This document shows, in pieces, positions 16,898 through 25,022 of a stretch of DNA of 64,000 bases (position 1 is the stretch's first letter; each line of letters begins with the position of its first letter). The position numbers and the translations under genes are program-made. The notes under the pieces were generated by a model. It was not told the DNA's origin. It saw only the letters and a list, made by a program, of their open reading frames with translations, and did no database searches. The DNA comes from Wenzhouxiangella sp042310355 (lineage in GTDB: Bacteria > Pseudomonadota > Gammaproteobacteria > Xanthomonadales > Wenzhouxiangellaceae), in contig NZ_JBHJMR010000011.1 in assembly GCF_042310355.1 (NCBI RefSeq), positions 53,288-117,287 on the forward strand, given 5' to 3'.

Positions 16898-17747
16898 GAT
16901 CAAGCATCTTTCGCTGGCGTTCACATTCGCCCTGCTGGTGCTCGCCCCGGCGCTGCCGGCCCCGGCCGCCGACGAAGCGGTCGAGTTCGAGGGCGAGATC
17001 GTCCAGGGCGGCATGGTCGTCGGGCAGGCCCCGCCGGGCAGCTCGGTAAAAGCCGACGGCGAATCGATCATGGTCAGCACCGACGGCCGCTTCCTGCTGG
17101 CCTTCGAACGCGAGCGAACCGAAGCGATCAGGGTCGAGGTCGGGCTGCCCGGCGGCGAGCGCATCGAGCGACAACTCGAGCCGCGCGCACGGGAATTCGA
17201 CATCCAGCGCATCGACGGCCTGCCGCAGGAGCAGGTCACGCCGCCGGAATCGGTCCTGGCGCGCATCCGCGAGGACGCCCGCCAGACCCGCCGGGCGCGC
17301 GAGCGCCGCGACACCCGCAACGACTGGTCGAGCGGTTTCAGTTGGCCGTTGACCGGCCCGATCACCGGCGTCTACGGCAGCCAGCGCATTCTCAACGGCG
17401 AGCCGCGCAACCCGCACTGGGGCATCGACATCGCCGCGCCCACCGGCACACCCGTCGAGGCACCGGCGGCAGGCATCGTGACCCTGGCCCACCCGGACAT
17501 GTATTACTCCGGCGGTACCCTGTTCATCGACCACGGTCACGGGCTGGTGTCGGCCTTCCTGCACCTGGAGGCCATCCACGTCGAGGTGGGCGAGCGGGTC
17601 GAGCGCGGCCAGCGCATCGCCGAGGTCGGGGCAACGGGGCGCGCCACCGGACCGCACCTGGACTGGCGGATGAACCTGCGGGACGTGCGCATCGACCCCG
17701 CCCTGCTGCTCGACTGGAGCGAGAATCCCGATGCCGATGCGCCCTGA
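16890..17747 (+). CDS. M23 family (LytM) peptidase
   Basis: Exported peptidoglycan endopeptidase of 285 residues. It has a signal peptide to about residue 27 (PAPAADE), a beta-rich N-terminal domain of about 70 residues, a charged helical linker, and a C-terminal LytM domain. The zinc-site motifs are HWGIDIA (His and Asp), FLHLEA (His) and PHLDWR (final His), all intact, so an active enzyme is expected. It overlaps mltD by 8 bp and the following lipoprotein gene by 17 bp. The trio looks like one cell-wall remodelling operon. Confidence 0.92.
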   Translation: MPEIKHLSLAFTFALLVLAPALPAPAADEAVEFEGEIVQGGMVVGQAPPGSSVKADGESIMVSTDGRFLLAFERERTEAIRVEVGLPGGERIERQLEPRAREFDIQRIDGLPQEQVTPPESVLARIREDARQTRRARERRDTRNDWSSGFSWPLTGPITGVYGSQRILNGEPRNPHWGIDIAAPTGTPVEAPAAGIVTLAHPDMYYSGGTLFIDHGHGLVSAFLHLEAIHVEVGERVERGQRIAEVGATGRATGPHLDWRMNLRDVRIDPALLLDWSENPDADAP

Positions 17748-18627
17748 TAACCACCGACGCATTGCGGCTTTCTGCGCGCTGGCCTGGGCCATGTCGCTGG
17801 TCCTCACCGGCTGCGCGACGACCGATTCGCCGGGGTCGGCGACGCGTGAGGCCCCGCCGCCGGCATTGCAGCAGATCGCCGCCCGCCTGCCCGGTGGCTA
17901 TGTCAGTGTTCGCAAGGACGACCGGTCGGCGCAAACGCTCGACATCGCGCACCGCCCGGGAGAGACACACGACAAACTGAAACTGTCGATGGTTCAGCAG
18001 GACATCGACGGCGGCAACATCCGCCGCTACGGCCTCGAGCTTGAACCGACCGCCGTCGAAAACCGCCTCGACGGCCGCTTCGCCTTGCTCGACGAGGACG
18101 ATCGCGTGCAGCGGAGCTGCCCGATGCGATTCCACCTTACGGATAAAGGCCTGGTCGGAGAAACCGAGCCCGGCGATTGCCTGTTCGGCCAGGGACCCGA
18201 AGTGGTCGGCCTGCTCAAGGAAATCCTCTTCGACGGCCGACGCATTACCATCGGCGATCGCCTGATCGACCCCGATTCGGGCGAGTCGCGCGGGGATGAC
18301 CGGGTCATCGATTTCCTCCCCGCGCCGGTTTTCGACGGCTGGCTGGGGGTGCGTGAAGGCGGCGAATGGCGGGTCGCACGGAGTTTCGAGCTTCGCGCGG
18401 GCCAAGCCGTCGAGCCGCAGGATGCTGCAGACATGAGCCTGGGCCACCGGGTCGAACTACAGTACTACCGCATGGAACGCAACGACTCGGCCATACTGAT
18501 GCGCCTGAGCGTCGTCGATTCGGAATCCGGCGAAGTCACCGCCGAGGCCTGGGCCGAGCCAGGCTCGTCGAACCTCGGAGTCGCCCTGCCCGACCTCCAG
18601 GTCGGGCTGGGCGCTCAAGAACGGTAG
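17731..18627 (+). CDS. Lipoprotein of unknown function, third gene of envelope operon
   Basis: 298 residues that I do not recognise with confidence. It has a signal peptide and lipobox LTGC followed by ATT, then a Pro-rich spacer. The rest is beta-rich, with two Cys-containing patches (RSCPMRF and PGDCLFGQG) that might form a disulfide. The middle, around MVQQDIDGGNIRRYGLELEP, faintly resembles CpcT/CpeT-like lipocalin folds, which is only a suggestion. An acidic, glycine-containing C-terminal half follows. It overlaps the M23 peptidase gene by 17 bp, implying a shared envelope role. A second ATG lies two codons downstream. Confidence 0.7.
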   Translation: MPMRPDNHRRIAAFCALAWAMSLVLTGCATTDSPGSATREAPPPALQQIAARLPGGYVSVRKDDRSAQTLDIAHRPGETHDKLKLSMVQQDIDGGNIRRYGLELEPTAVENRLDGRFALLDEDDRVQRSCPMRFHLTDKGLVGETEPGDCLFGQGPEVVGLLKEILFDGRRITIGDRLIDPDSGESRGDDRVIDFLPAPVFDGWLGVREGGEWRVARSFELRAGQAVEPQDAADMSLGHRVELQYYRMERNDSAILMRLSVVDSESGEVTAEAWAEPGSSNLGVALPDLQVGLGAQER

Positions 18628-18657
18628 GGCCCGTCGGTTCGTGAGCCTCGCGGCTCG

Positions 18658-19632
18658 TCAGTCGTGGCGCCAACCCGAGGGCTGACCGTCGATCGGCTTG
18701 TAGCCGCCTTCGATTCCCTTGGTCACGATCGCCACCGCATTGTGCGGATGCAGGCTCTCGAAGTGGCGACAACGCGCCCAGAAGTCGATGATCCGGTCCT
18801 GTGATTCGAGCGCGGTCTGCAGGCGGCGAGCCGCGTCCTCGCAGAACATCAGGTTCTGACCGTTGAGCAGCGCAAATGCCTGCTCGTCCTCGCGCTTGAC
18901 GGCGGCCTGGACGGGGGTTTTCAGGCACCCCTCGACGGCGTCAATCATTTCCACGAAGGGAAACGCCTCGAAGCTGGGCGCCAACTGCAATCGGACATCG
19001 GCAGCACTTCGCTGGCTGTGCGGCGTGGCCACGATGCCTTCCTCGCTACCCAGCCATTCCAGAACCGCCGAGGCGTCGACCGCGCCATCGGCGCCGAAAT
19101 CCTTGCGGAACTGATCCTGGATCAGCTGACGGGCCAGCGCCGCGGAACACGGGCAGGTGCTCGAATAGGCGATCTGCAGCGCCATCTCGATCTCGAAACC
19201 CTGGTCGTCGAGGCTGGCGATCAGGCTGATCGGGTAGCGTTTCCAGCCGCTGTTGTCGCTGACCAGGGACTTGCGGCGCAGCATGTAGTCGAAGTCGAGG
19301 CGAACCATCGCACGCGAACTGAGATCCTCGTGCGAGGCAAGAAAATCGCGCAGCAGATGACGCAGCAACGCCGGCGTGACGGCATGCTCGGCGAGGGCAC
19401 GATCAAGGTGCAGGTACAGGCGCGACATATGGATACCGCGCTTTTCGGGCCGTTCCAGGTCCACGAAAGCACTGACCTGGGCGGTCGTCTGCATGTGCCG
19501 GCCGTCGGTCGCATCCAGAAGGATGGGCAACTCGATGCTGTTCATGCCGACCCAGTCCAGCTGCCCGGCAACCTGGGCCCTGGCGTGCGTGGCGATATCC
19601 GGCATGTCGGCGACGTTGGGTCGATTTTTCAT
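18658..19632 (-). CDS. folE2: GTP cyclohydrolase FolE2 (type IB)
   Basis: Converts GTP to dihydroneopterin triphosphate, the first step of folate synthesis. At 324 residues it has family features: DWVGMNSIELPI near the start, the STCPCSAALARQLI metal/active-site motif, and the GVATPHSQRS-like motif with His. Type IB enzymes can use metals other than zinc, and some are induced on zinc starvation, but I see no clear Zur box upstream. The frame is open for 60 codons upstream through the tRNA-Pro gene. MKNRPNVADM at 19632 is the natural start. Confidence 0.93.
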   Translation of the reverse strand: MKNRPNVADMPDIATHARAQVAGQLDWVGMNSIELPILLDATDGRHMQTTAQVSAFVDLERPEKRGIHMSRLYLHLDRALAEHAVTPALLRHLLRDFLASHEDLSSRAMVRLDFDYMLRRKSLVSDNSGWKRYPISLIASLDDQGFEIEMALQIAYSSTCPCSAALARQLIQDQFRKDFGADGAVDASAVLEWLGSEEGIVATPHSQRSAADVRLQLAPSFEAFPFVEMIDAVEGCLKTPVQAAVKREDEQAFALLNGQNLMFCEDAARRLQTALESQDRIIDFWARCRHFESLHPHNAVAIVTKGIEGGYKPIDGQPSGWRHD

Positions 19633-19775
19633 AAGTGGCTCTCTGCTGCGTTTGGGTCGGTAGTCGCCCTGAATCATTCGGGGCAATTGTATTGCGGAGC
19701 TATATTGAACGCCACTCGCAATGAAAAACCCGTGAATCAGGACGCTGCCGCAGAAGGCGCGTGGGAAGGAGAAAA

Positions 19776-19852
19776 TGGTCGGAGCGGGGAGATTCGAACT
19801 CCCGACCCCCACAACCCCATTGTGGTGCGCTACCAGGCTGCGCTACGCTCCG
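19776..19852 (-). tRNA. tRNA-Pro (anticodon GGG)
   Basis: The 77-nt cloverleaf includes an encoded CCA end. The acceptor stem is CGGAGCG/CGCTCCG, D stem GCGC/GCGC, anticodon stem CCACA/TGTGG with loop ATGGGGT (anticodon GGG), and T arm GGGAG-TTCGAAT-CTCCC. It sits downstream of the ihfA/MerR genes, as in Pseudomonas. Confidence 0.97.
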
Positions 19853-19932
19853 ACCGAAACTTGCTTGGGGTTAAAACATGCATTTTACCGCGAAATGCCT
19901 ATCCTGTGCGAGACAGGAAGGGTTCTTTTTCT

Positions 19933-20072
19933 GGAACCACCGAACACACCGAAGGCACCGAATAACTAACACTAAACCATGAATACAACTAGCTGATTTT
20001 AGAGATCTTAAGCGTTCCGTTACGGAGAGCTGGCTTTTCTCGTTCGGTGTATTCGGTGTATTCGGTGGTTCC
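19933..20072. repeat. Intergenic element bounded by inverted CACCGAA repeats
   Basis: The left arm (19933-19962) starts GGAACCACCGAA and repeats ACACCGAA/GGCACCGAA. The right arm (20043-20072) reads TTCGGTGTATTCGGTGTA and ends TTCGGTGGTTCC, the inverse complement. About 80 bp of unremarkable AT-richer sequence lies between the arms. It fills most of the gap between tRNA-Pro and the MerR gene. No coding is evident. Confidence 0.7.
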
Positions 20073-20087
20073 CGTGTTTTCAGGGAC

Positions 20088-20444
20088 CTACCTTCTCAGG
20101 ACATGGAGGATTTCTTCCAGTTCGATGCGCATCTGCTTGAGCAGCTGCTGGCTGCGGGAAACGTCGTTCTGGGCGGTATCGCCTTCGAGCCGCTGTCGCG
20201 CACCCTGGATGGTGAAGCCCTGCTCGTGCAGCAGGCTGCGGATCTGGCGCACCATCAATACATCATGCCGCTGGTAATAGCGGCGATTGCCGCGCCGCTT
20301 GACCGGTTTGAGTTGCGGAAACTCCTGCTCCCAGTAGCGCAACACGTGCGGCTTGACCGCACAGAGTTCACTGACTTCACCGATCGTGAAATAGCGTTTC
20401 GCCGGGATCGGCGGCAGCTCCTGGTTACTCCGCGGATCCAGCAT
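20088..20444 (-). CDS. MerR family transcriptional regulator
   Basis: 118-residue helix-turn-helix protein with the MerR N-terminal domain (YFTIGEVSELCAVKPHVLRYWE, cut here by family convention; RRYYQRHDVLMVRQIRSLL) and a C-terminal dimerisation helix. There is no Cys metal-binding loop, so it is not a metal sensor of the CueR/MerR kind. This short MerR gene next to ihfA recurs in gammaproteobacteria such as Pseudomonas. It overlaps ihfA by 20 bp, so it belongs to the end of the phe-ihfA operon. Confidence 0.9.
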   Translation of the reverse strand: MLDPRSNQELPPIPAKRYFTIGEVSELCAVKPHVLRYWEQEFPQLKPVKRRGNRRYYQRHDVLMVRQIRSLLHEQGFTIQGARQRLEGDTAQNDVSRSQQLLKQMRIELEEILHVLRR

Positions 20445-20724
20445 ACGCCTCTACTCTTGCTCGAAGTTTCTGACCCGGCTTGAACGTCACCACCCGCCGC
20501 GCGGAAATCGGGATTTCCTCGCCCGTCTTCGGATTCCGCCCCGGTCGCTGGTTCTTGTCCCGCAGCTGGAAGTTGCCGAAGCCGGACAGCTTGACGTGGT
20601 CGCCGTCCTCGAGTGCCTGACGAATGGTTTCGAACCAGGAGTCCACGAACTCCTTGGCTTCGCGCTTGTTGAGACCGACTTCGTCGAACAGCGCTGAAGC
20701 CAGATCAGCTTTGGTCAAGGACAT
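20425..20724 (-). CDS. ihfA: Integration host factor subunit alpha
   Basis: DNA-bending nucleoid protein, 99 residues. The HU/IHF beta-arm motif GRNPKTGEEIPISARRVVTFKPGQKL is intact in parts, including the intercalating Pro (GRNPKTG), and the N-terminus MSLTKADLASALFDEVGLNKREAK-type helix is typical of IhfA. It lies 7 bp after pheT. IHF assists sigma-54 promoters by bending DNA, which may matter for the promoter at 11190. Confidence 0.96.
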   Translation of the reverse strand: MSLTKADLASALFDEVGLNKREAKEFVDSWFETIRQALEDGDHVKLSGFGNFQLRDKNQRPGRNPKTGEEIPISARRVVTFKPGQKLRARVEAYAGSAE

Positions 20725-20731
20725 CCCCTTT

Positions 20732-23107
20732 TCAACCTCTCAATTTGGCACCGAAGCGACTCTCGAGATCGGCCAGCACAGTCTGGACCAGCGCGTCGAC
20801 CTCCCGATCCTTAAGGGTGCGCGAAACATCGCGCAAAATCAAGCCAATAGCCAGACTTCTGAAGCCACTTTCAATCCCCTCGCCGCGGTACTGGTCGAAA
20901 ACCACGCAGTTTTCTAGCAGCCCGCCGGCCGTTTCGCGCACCGCTTCGATCAGGCCCGAAGCCGGATACTCGTCCGATACGACAATCGCGATATCCCGCC
21001 GAACGGCCGGGAAGCGGCCGCTGTCGCGGTGCTCCGGCAGGCGCCGCGGGCTGATGCGTTCGCCGTCGAACTCCGCCACGAAAACGGGCTGGTCGAGCTC
21101 CAGCGATTCGATCAGTGCCGGGTGCAGCTGACCCAGCCAGCCGGCCTGTTCACCGTCGATCAGCAAGCGCGCCGCCTGGCCCGGATGCAGCCAGGGCAAC
21201 TCGACGCGCTCGAACGCCATCTCGCCGTCGATGGCGTTGAACGCCAGCAGCTGCTCGAGCTCGCCCTTGAGATCGAAATAGTCGATCGAGCGCGATCGAC
21301 CGCTGAAATGCTCGGGCCGGGCATCGCCGGTCATCAACAGGCCCAGACGCCAGGATTCGTCGAAGCCGGCCGTGTCGCTGACGAAGCAATGCCCCGTCTC
21401 GAACAGCCGGAGATTGCGCGTCTGGCGCCGAAGATTTCGACCGGCAACGCTCAGCAGGCCGGGCAGAAGACTGGTTCGGAGCACCGCCATTTCGCGGCTG
21501 AGCGGGTTGGCCAGCGGCTGAGCACCCTCGCCCATCGACAGGGCGTCGAGCTCGGACTGGCTGACGAAACTCCAGGCGATGATTTCCTGGAAGCCGCGTG
21601 CCGCCAGCTGCTCACGAAGCGATCGCTCGCCGGTGCGCGTCTCCCGCGGCGCCTTGACCACGATCTCGCCGCCGGGGTGACGGGTCGGCAGGCGGTCGTA
21701 GCCGAAGATCCGCGCCACCTCCTCGATCAGGTCGGCCTCGATCTCGATATCGCGCCGGGCCGAAGGCGCCGTCACTTCAAAGCCGCCTTCGCCGCGACTG
21801 ACCACCATGCCCAGGCGCTCTAGAATGGCTTCTACCGTGTCGGCGTCGAGATCCGCACCCAGTACCCGGTTGAGGCGCTCGAGGCGCAGGGCCACCCGCG
21901 CGACGGCGGGCAGATGCTCCCCGTCCCGGGCCTCGACGACCGGTCCGGGGCGGCCGCCGGCGATTTCGAGAACCAGCCGCGTGGCCCGCTCGAGGGCCAG
22001 GCGCTGGAGCGCGGGATCGACGCCGCGCTCGAAGCGGTGCGCCGATTCGGTCGACAGACCGAGCCGACGTGCCCGGCCACTGATGGTCGCCGGATTGAAC
22101 CAGGCCGATTCGAGCAGGATATCGCGCGTCGACGCGCCCACGGCCGAATCCTCACCGCCCATGACGCCGGCGATGGCGAGCGGCCGCTCATGATCGGCGA
22201 TCAGCAGCATGTCTTCGTCAGGCTCGACTTCCTGCCCGTCGAGCAGCGTGATCTTCTCGCCCTTGTTCGCCCGGCGTACCCGGATGCCACCGGCGATGCG
22301 CTCGAGATCGAACGCATGCATCGGCTGACCGAGTTCCAGCAGCACGTAGTTGGTGACGTCGACAATCGGGCCCAGGCTGCGGATGCCGGACCGACGCAGG
22401 CGCTCGACCATCCACAGGGGCGTGGCGGCGTTCACGTCGATACCCTCGATTACCCGACCGACGTAGCAGGGGCAATCCTGCGGGCTGTCTAGGGAAATCT
22501 CGATGCCGCGCCCGGTCTCGGCCGCGACCTCGTCGATCCGCGGCTCGAGCACGGGCCGGTCGGCAATCGCGGAGAGCTCTCGTGCCAGGCCCCGCACCGA
22601 CAGGCAGTCGGCGCGATTCGGCGTCAGGTCGATTTCGAGCACCTGGTCGTCCAGGCCCAGGTAGGCGGCCAGCGACTCGCCCACCGGCGCATCGGCGGGC
22701 AGCTCCATCAGGCCGCCGGCTTCGTCGCCCAGGCCCAGTTCCGGCTCGGAACAGAGCATGCCTTCCGAGCCGATCCCGCGCAGCTTCGCGGGCTTGATCT
22801 TCATGCCGCCCGGGAGGCGGGTTCCAAGCGTGGCCAACGGCGCCTTCAGGCCCTTTCGGGCATTGGGCGCGCCACACACGATGGTGCGTTCCTCGCGATC
22901 GCCGCCGACGCGGCAGACGCGCAATCGATCGGCGTCGGGATGGGGTTCAATCGACAGGATTTCGCCCACGACCACCCCGTCGAGCGGCGGCGCGACGGCT
23001 GCGATGGAATCCACTTCGAGCCCGGCGAGGGTGAAGCGCTCGGCGATCTCGGCGGCATTCAACCCGGAATCGACCCATTCACCGAGCCAGCGATGACTGA
23101 TCTTCAT
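20732..23107 (-). CDS. pheT: Phenylalanine-tRNA ligase subunit beta
   Basis: Large subunit of the alpha2-beta2 PheRS, with the editing and tRNA-binding functions. At 791 residues it is near the E. coli length. It has an N-terminal tRNA-binding (EMAP-like) domain at about 40-150 (KPAKLRGIGSEGMLCSEPEL), B3/B4 editing domains (PMHAFDLERI), a B5 domain, a catalytic-like core and a C-terminal ferredoxin-fold anticodon domain (FPAVRRDIAIVV). It is separated from pheS by a 179 bp inverted-repeat element, unlike the usual tight pheST spacing. Confidence 0.97.
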   Translation of the reverse strand: MKISHRWLGEWVDSGLNAAEIAERFTLAGLEVDSIAAVAPPLDGVVVGEILSIEPHPDADRLRVCRVGGDREERTIVCGAPNARKGLKAPLATLGTRLPGGMKIKPAKLRGIGSEGMLCSEPELGLGDEAGGLMELPADAPVGESLAAYLGLDDQVLEIDLTPNRADCLSVRGLARELSAIADRPVLEPRIDEVAAETGRGIEISLDSPQDCPCYVGRVIEGIDVNAATPLWMVERLRRSGIRSLGPIVDVTNYVLLELGQPMHAFDLERIAGGIRVRRANKGEKITLLDGQEVEPDEDMLLIADHERPLAIAGVMGGEDSAVGASTRDILLESAWFNPATISGRARRLGLSTESAHRFERGVDPALQRLALERATRLVLEIAGGRPGPVVEARDGEHLPAVARVALRLERLNRVLGADLDADTVEAILERLGMVVSRGEGGFEVTAPSARRDIEIEADLIEEVARIFGYDRLPTRHPGGEIVVKAPRETRTGERSLREQLAARGFQEIIAWSFVSQSELDALSMGEGAQPLANPLSREMAVLRTSLLPGLLSVAGRNLRRQTRNLRLFETGHCFVSDTAGFDESWRLGLLMTGDARPEHFSGRSRSIDYFDLKGELEQLLAFNAIDGEMAFERVELPWLHPGQAARLLIDGEQAGWLGQLHPALIESLELDQPVFVAEFDGERISPRRLPEHRDSGRFPAVRRDIAIVVSDEYPASGLIEAVRETAGGLLENCVVFDQYRGEGIESGFRSLAIGLILRDVSRTLKDREVDALVQTVLADLESRFGAKLRG

Positions 23108-23122
23108 GAGGTTTCCTCTTGG

Positions 23123-23301
23123 CCTCCCTGATTCATGACGCGTTCGTCGCGAAACGTTCCCAAGTCGTGTAGCTGGTGACTTTTGCGACCGAGCGGACCG
23201 GAATCGTACTCGCCTGTACGGTGAGGATTCGCGACCGAGCGAAAGGCAGCAGATGCGCGGCTTGGGGACGTTGCAGTAGAAGGCGTCATGAATCAGGGAG
23301 G
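23123..23301. repeat. Inverted-repeat (MITE-like) element between pheS and pheT
   Basis: Perfect 19-bp terminal inverted repeats (23123-23141 CCTCCCTGATTCATGACGC and 23283-23301) bound a 179 bp segment. Inside are a second, imperfect inverted pair (ACGTTCCCAAG / CTTGGGGACGT) and a direct repeat GCGACCGAGCG. The whole could fold into a long hairpin in pheST mRNA. There is no open frame of note within it, so it is non-autonomous. Confidence 0.8.
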
Positions 23302-23304
23302 CTC

Positions 23305-24309
23305 CTACCGAAACTGGCGCAGGAAGCGCAGGTCGTTATCGAAAAACAGGCGCAGATCGTCGACCCGATAGCGCAGCATGGCGAAGCGCTCGACGCCCAG
23401 GCCGAAGGCGTAGCCGGTGTATTCCTCGGGGTCGACGCCGCAGTTTTCCAGCACGTTGGGATGAACCATGCCGCAGCCGAGCACTTCCAGCCAGTCGCCG
23501 GCCGTGCCGTCGGCGTGGCGCCAGCGCACGTCGACTTCGGCCGAGGGCTCGGTAAAGGGGAAATAGGACGGGCGCAGCCGCATCTCGAGATCGTCCTCGA
23601 AGAACGCGTTGACAAAGTCCGACAACATGCCCTTGAGGTCGGCAAAAGTGACGTCGCGGTCGACCAGCAGGCCCTCGACCTGGTGAAACTGCGGGGTATG
23701 TGTCTGATCGGAATCCGAGCGAAACACGCGCCCCGGGGCGACGATGCGAACCGGCGCACCGCGCTCCTTCATGACGCGAATCTGGACCGGAGAGGTATGC
23801 GTCCGCAGCAGGCGCCCGTCGGGCAGGTAGAAGGTGTCGTGCATCGCCCGCGCGGGGTGGTGCGGCGGAAAATTCAGCGCCTCGAAATTGTAGTAGTCGT
23901 CTTCGACCTCGGGGCCGGTGGCGACTTCGAAGCCCAGGCGCTGGAAGATATCGAGCAGCCGATCGAGCGCCCGGTTGACCGGGTGCACGCCACCGGCCTC
24001 GGCCGAGCGTCCCGGCAGGGTGACGTCGATGGTTTCGGCGGCGAGCTGCGCGTTCAGGCGATCCCTGGCGAGCACTTCCCCGCGCTCGGAGATGGCCTGC
24101 TCGAGCGTCTGCTTGGCGCGGTTGATCTGCTGACCCGCCTCGCGGCGCTGTTCGGGTTCGAGCTGACCCAGCGCCTTGAGTTGCGCGGTCAGCGCCCCCT
24201 TCTTGCCGAGAAAGCGAACCCGGACCTCGTCCAGGGTTCGCTCGCTATCGGCTCGGGCCACCTGCTCGAGGGCGTCCTCGAGCAGGTCCTGCGATGCCGG
24301 CGTGTCCAT
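23305..24309 (-). CDS. pheS: Phenylalanine-tRNA ligase subunit alpha
   Basis: Catalytic subunit of PheRS, 334 residues. It has the N-terminal coiled coil, class II motif 2 (APGRVFRSDSDQTHTPQFHQ) and motif 3 (GYAFGLGVERFAMLRY). The ATG at 24309 is 2 bp after the rplT stop, whereas the open frame extends 60 codons further, inside rplT. The Gly/Ala position that governs halogenated-Phe sensitivity lies in the FGLG neighbourhood and is not further interpreted. Confidence 0.97.
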   Translation of the reverse strand: MDTPASQDLLEDALEQVARADSERTLDEVRVRFLGKKGALTAQLKALGQLEPEQRREAGQQINRAKQTLEQAISERGEVLARDRLNAQLAAETIDVTLPGRSAEAGGVHPVNRALDRLLDIFQRLGFEVATGPEVEDDYYNFEALNFPPHHPARAMHDTFYLPDGRLLRTHTSPVQIRVMKERGAPVRIVAPGRVFRSDSDQTHTPQFHQVEGLLVDRDVTFADLKGMLSDFVNAFFEDDLEMRLRPSYFPFTEPSAEVDVRWRHADGTAGDWLEVLGCGMVHPNVLENCGVDPEEYTGYAFGLGVERFAMLRYRVDDLRLFFDNDLRFLRQFR

Positions 24310-24311
24310 GC

Positions 24312-24668
24312 TCAGCCCAGGCTGGACTGAGCTTTCTCGGCCAGCGCCTTGAAGGCGGCCTTGTCGTGAACGGCCAGGTCCGCCAGGACCTTGCGGTCGA
24401 TCGTGACCTCGGCCAGCTTCAGGCCGTTGATGAACCGGCTGTAGGACAGGCCGTGCTCGCGCGCGGCGGCATTGATTCGCTGGATCCACAGGCTGCGGAA
24501 ATCGCGCTTGCGCTGACGACGGTCGCGGTACGCGTACTGGCCGGCCTTGATGACCGCCTGCTTGGCGACGCGATAGACCTTGCGGCGGGCGCCGTAATAA
24601 CCCTTGGCCCGGCTGAGCACCTTGCGGTGACGACGACGGGCGACTACTCCACGCTTGACTCTTGCCAT
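24312..24668 (-). CDS. rplT: 50S ribosomal protein L20
   Basis: 118-residue early 50S assembly protein binding 23S rRNA domain I. The basic N-terminus MARVKRGVVARRRHRKVL and the conserved YAYRDRRQRKRDFRSLWIQR helix are typical. In E. coli, L20 represses its own operon by binding the mRNA upstream of rpmI, and the equivalent leader here (24879-25022) contains hairpins. Confidence 0.98.
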   Translation of the reverse strand: MARVKRGVVARRRHRKVLSRAKGYYGARRKVYRVAKQAVIKAGQYAYRDRRQRKRDFRSLWIQRINAAAREHGLSYSRFINGLKLAEVTIDRKVLADLAVHDKAAFKALAEKAQSSLG

Positions 24669-24680
24669 GATCGCTCTCCT

Positions 24681-24878
24681 TTACAGCTTCGGCAGCATCT
24701 GACGCACGGCTTTTTCTTCCGAGCGGTTGACCAGAGTGGTGGTGCGCAGGCGCCGCTTGCGCTTGGTATCCTTCTTGGTGAGGATATGGCTGTGGTTGGC
24801 ACGCTTGCGCTTGATGCGCCCGCTGCCCGTGGCACTGAAGCGCTTGGCCGCGCCCCGGTTGCTCTTCATCTTCGGCAT
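24681..24878 (-). CDS. rpmI: 50S ribosomal protein L35
   Basis: 65-residue basic ribosomal protein; MPKMKSNRGAAKRFSATGSG at the start and RKRANHSHILTKKDTKRKRR in the middle are typical. A strong AAGGAG precedes the ATG by 9 bases, and rplT follows after 12 bp. In E. coli its translation is the target of L20 repression. Confidence 0.98.
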   Translation of the reverse strand: MPKMKSNRGAAKRFSATGSGRIKRKRANHSHILTKKDTKRKRRLRTTTLVNRSEEKAVRQMLPKL

Positions 24879-24911
24879 TGTCTTGTCTCCTTGTTTTACC
24901 TTCGTGCAGCG

Positions 24912-24934
24912 GTTACCCGGGCCGTCCGGGCAAC
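24912..24934 (-). promoter_or_regulatory. Leader hairpin upstream of rpmI (candidate L20-type control site)
   Basis: On the minus strand the sequence GTTGCCCGGACGGCCCGGGTAAC folds into a stem with a small loop about 30 bases before the rpmI start. The infC-rpmI gap is 144 bp, long for this operon, and also holds a GGAAGGATTCCTTCC palindrome just after infC. Control by L20 is known in E. coli and is inferred here from position only. Confidence 0.35.
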
Positions 24935-25022
24935 GCTTGCGAGCTGCATTCCGGCTAGTTGTATCCGACAGCTCGTGCTGCCGGTTCGTTCAGCGTTCGC
25001 GTCCGGAAGGAATCCTTCCCTG

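Noticed and set aside
18640..18657. GAGCC/GGCTC hairpin between the lipoprotein and folE2
   Set aside because: Short stem without a T-tract; not convincing as a terminator.
19633..19775. Zur box or riboswitch upstream of folE2
   Set aside because: No palindrome resembling a Zur site and no recognisable riboswitch core in the 143 bp before the start.
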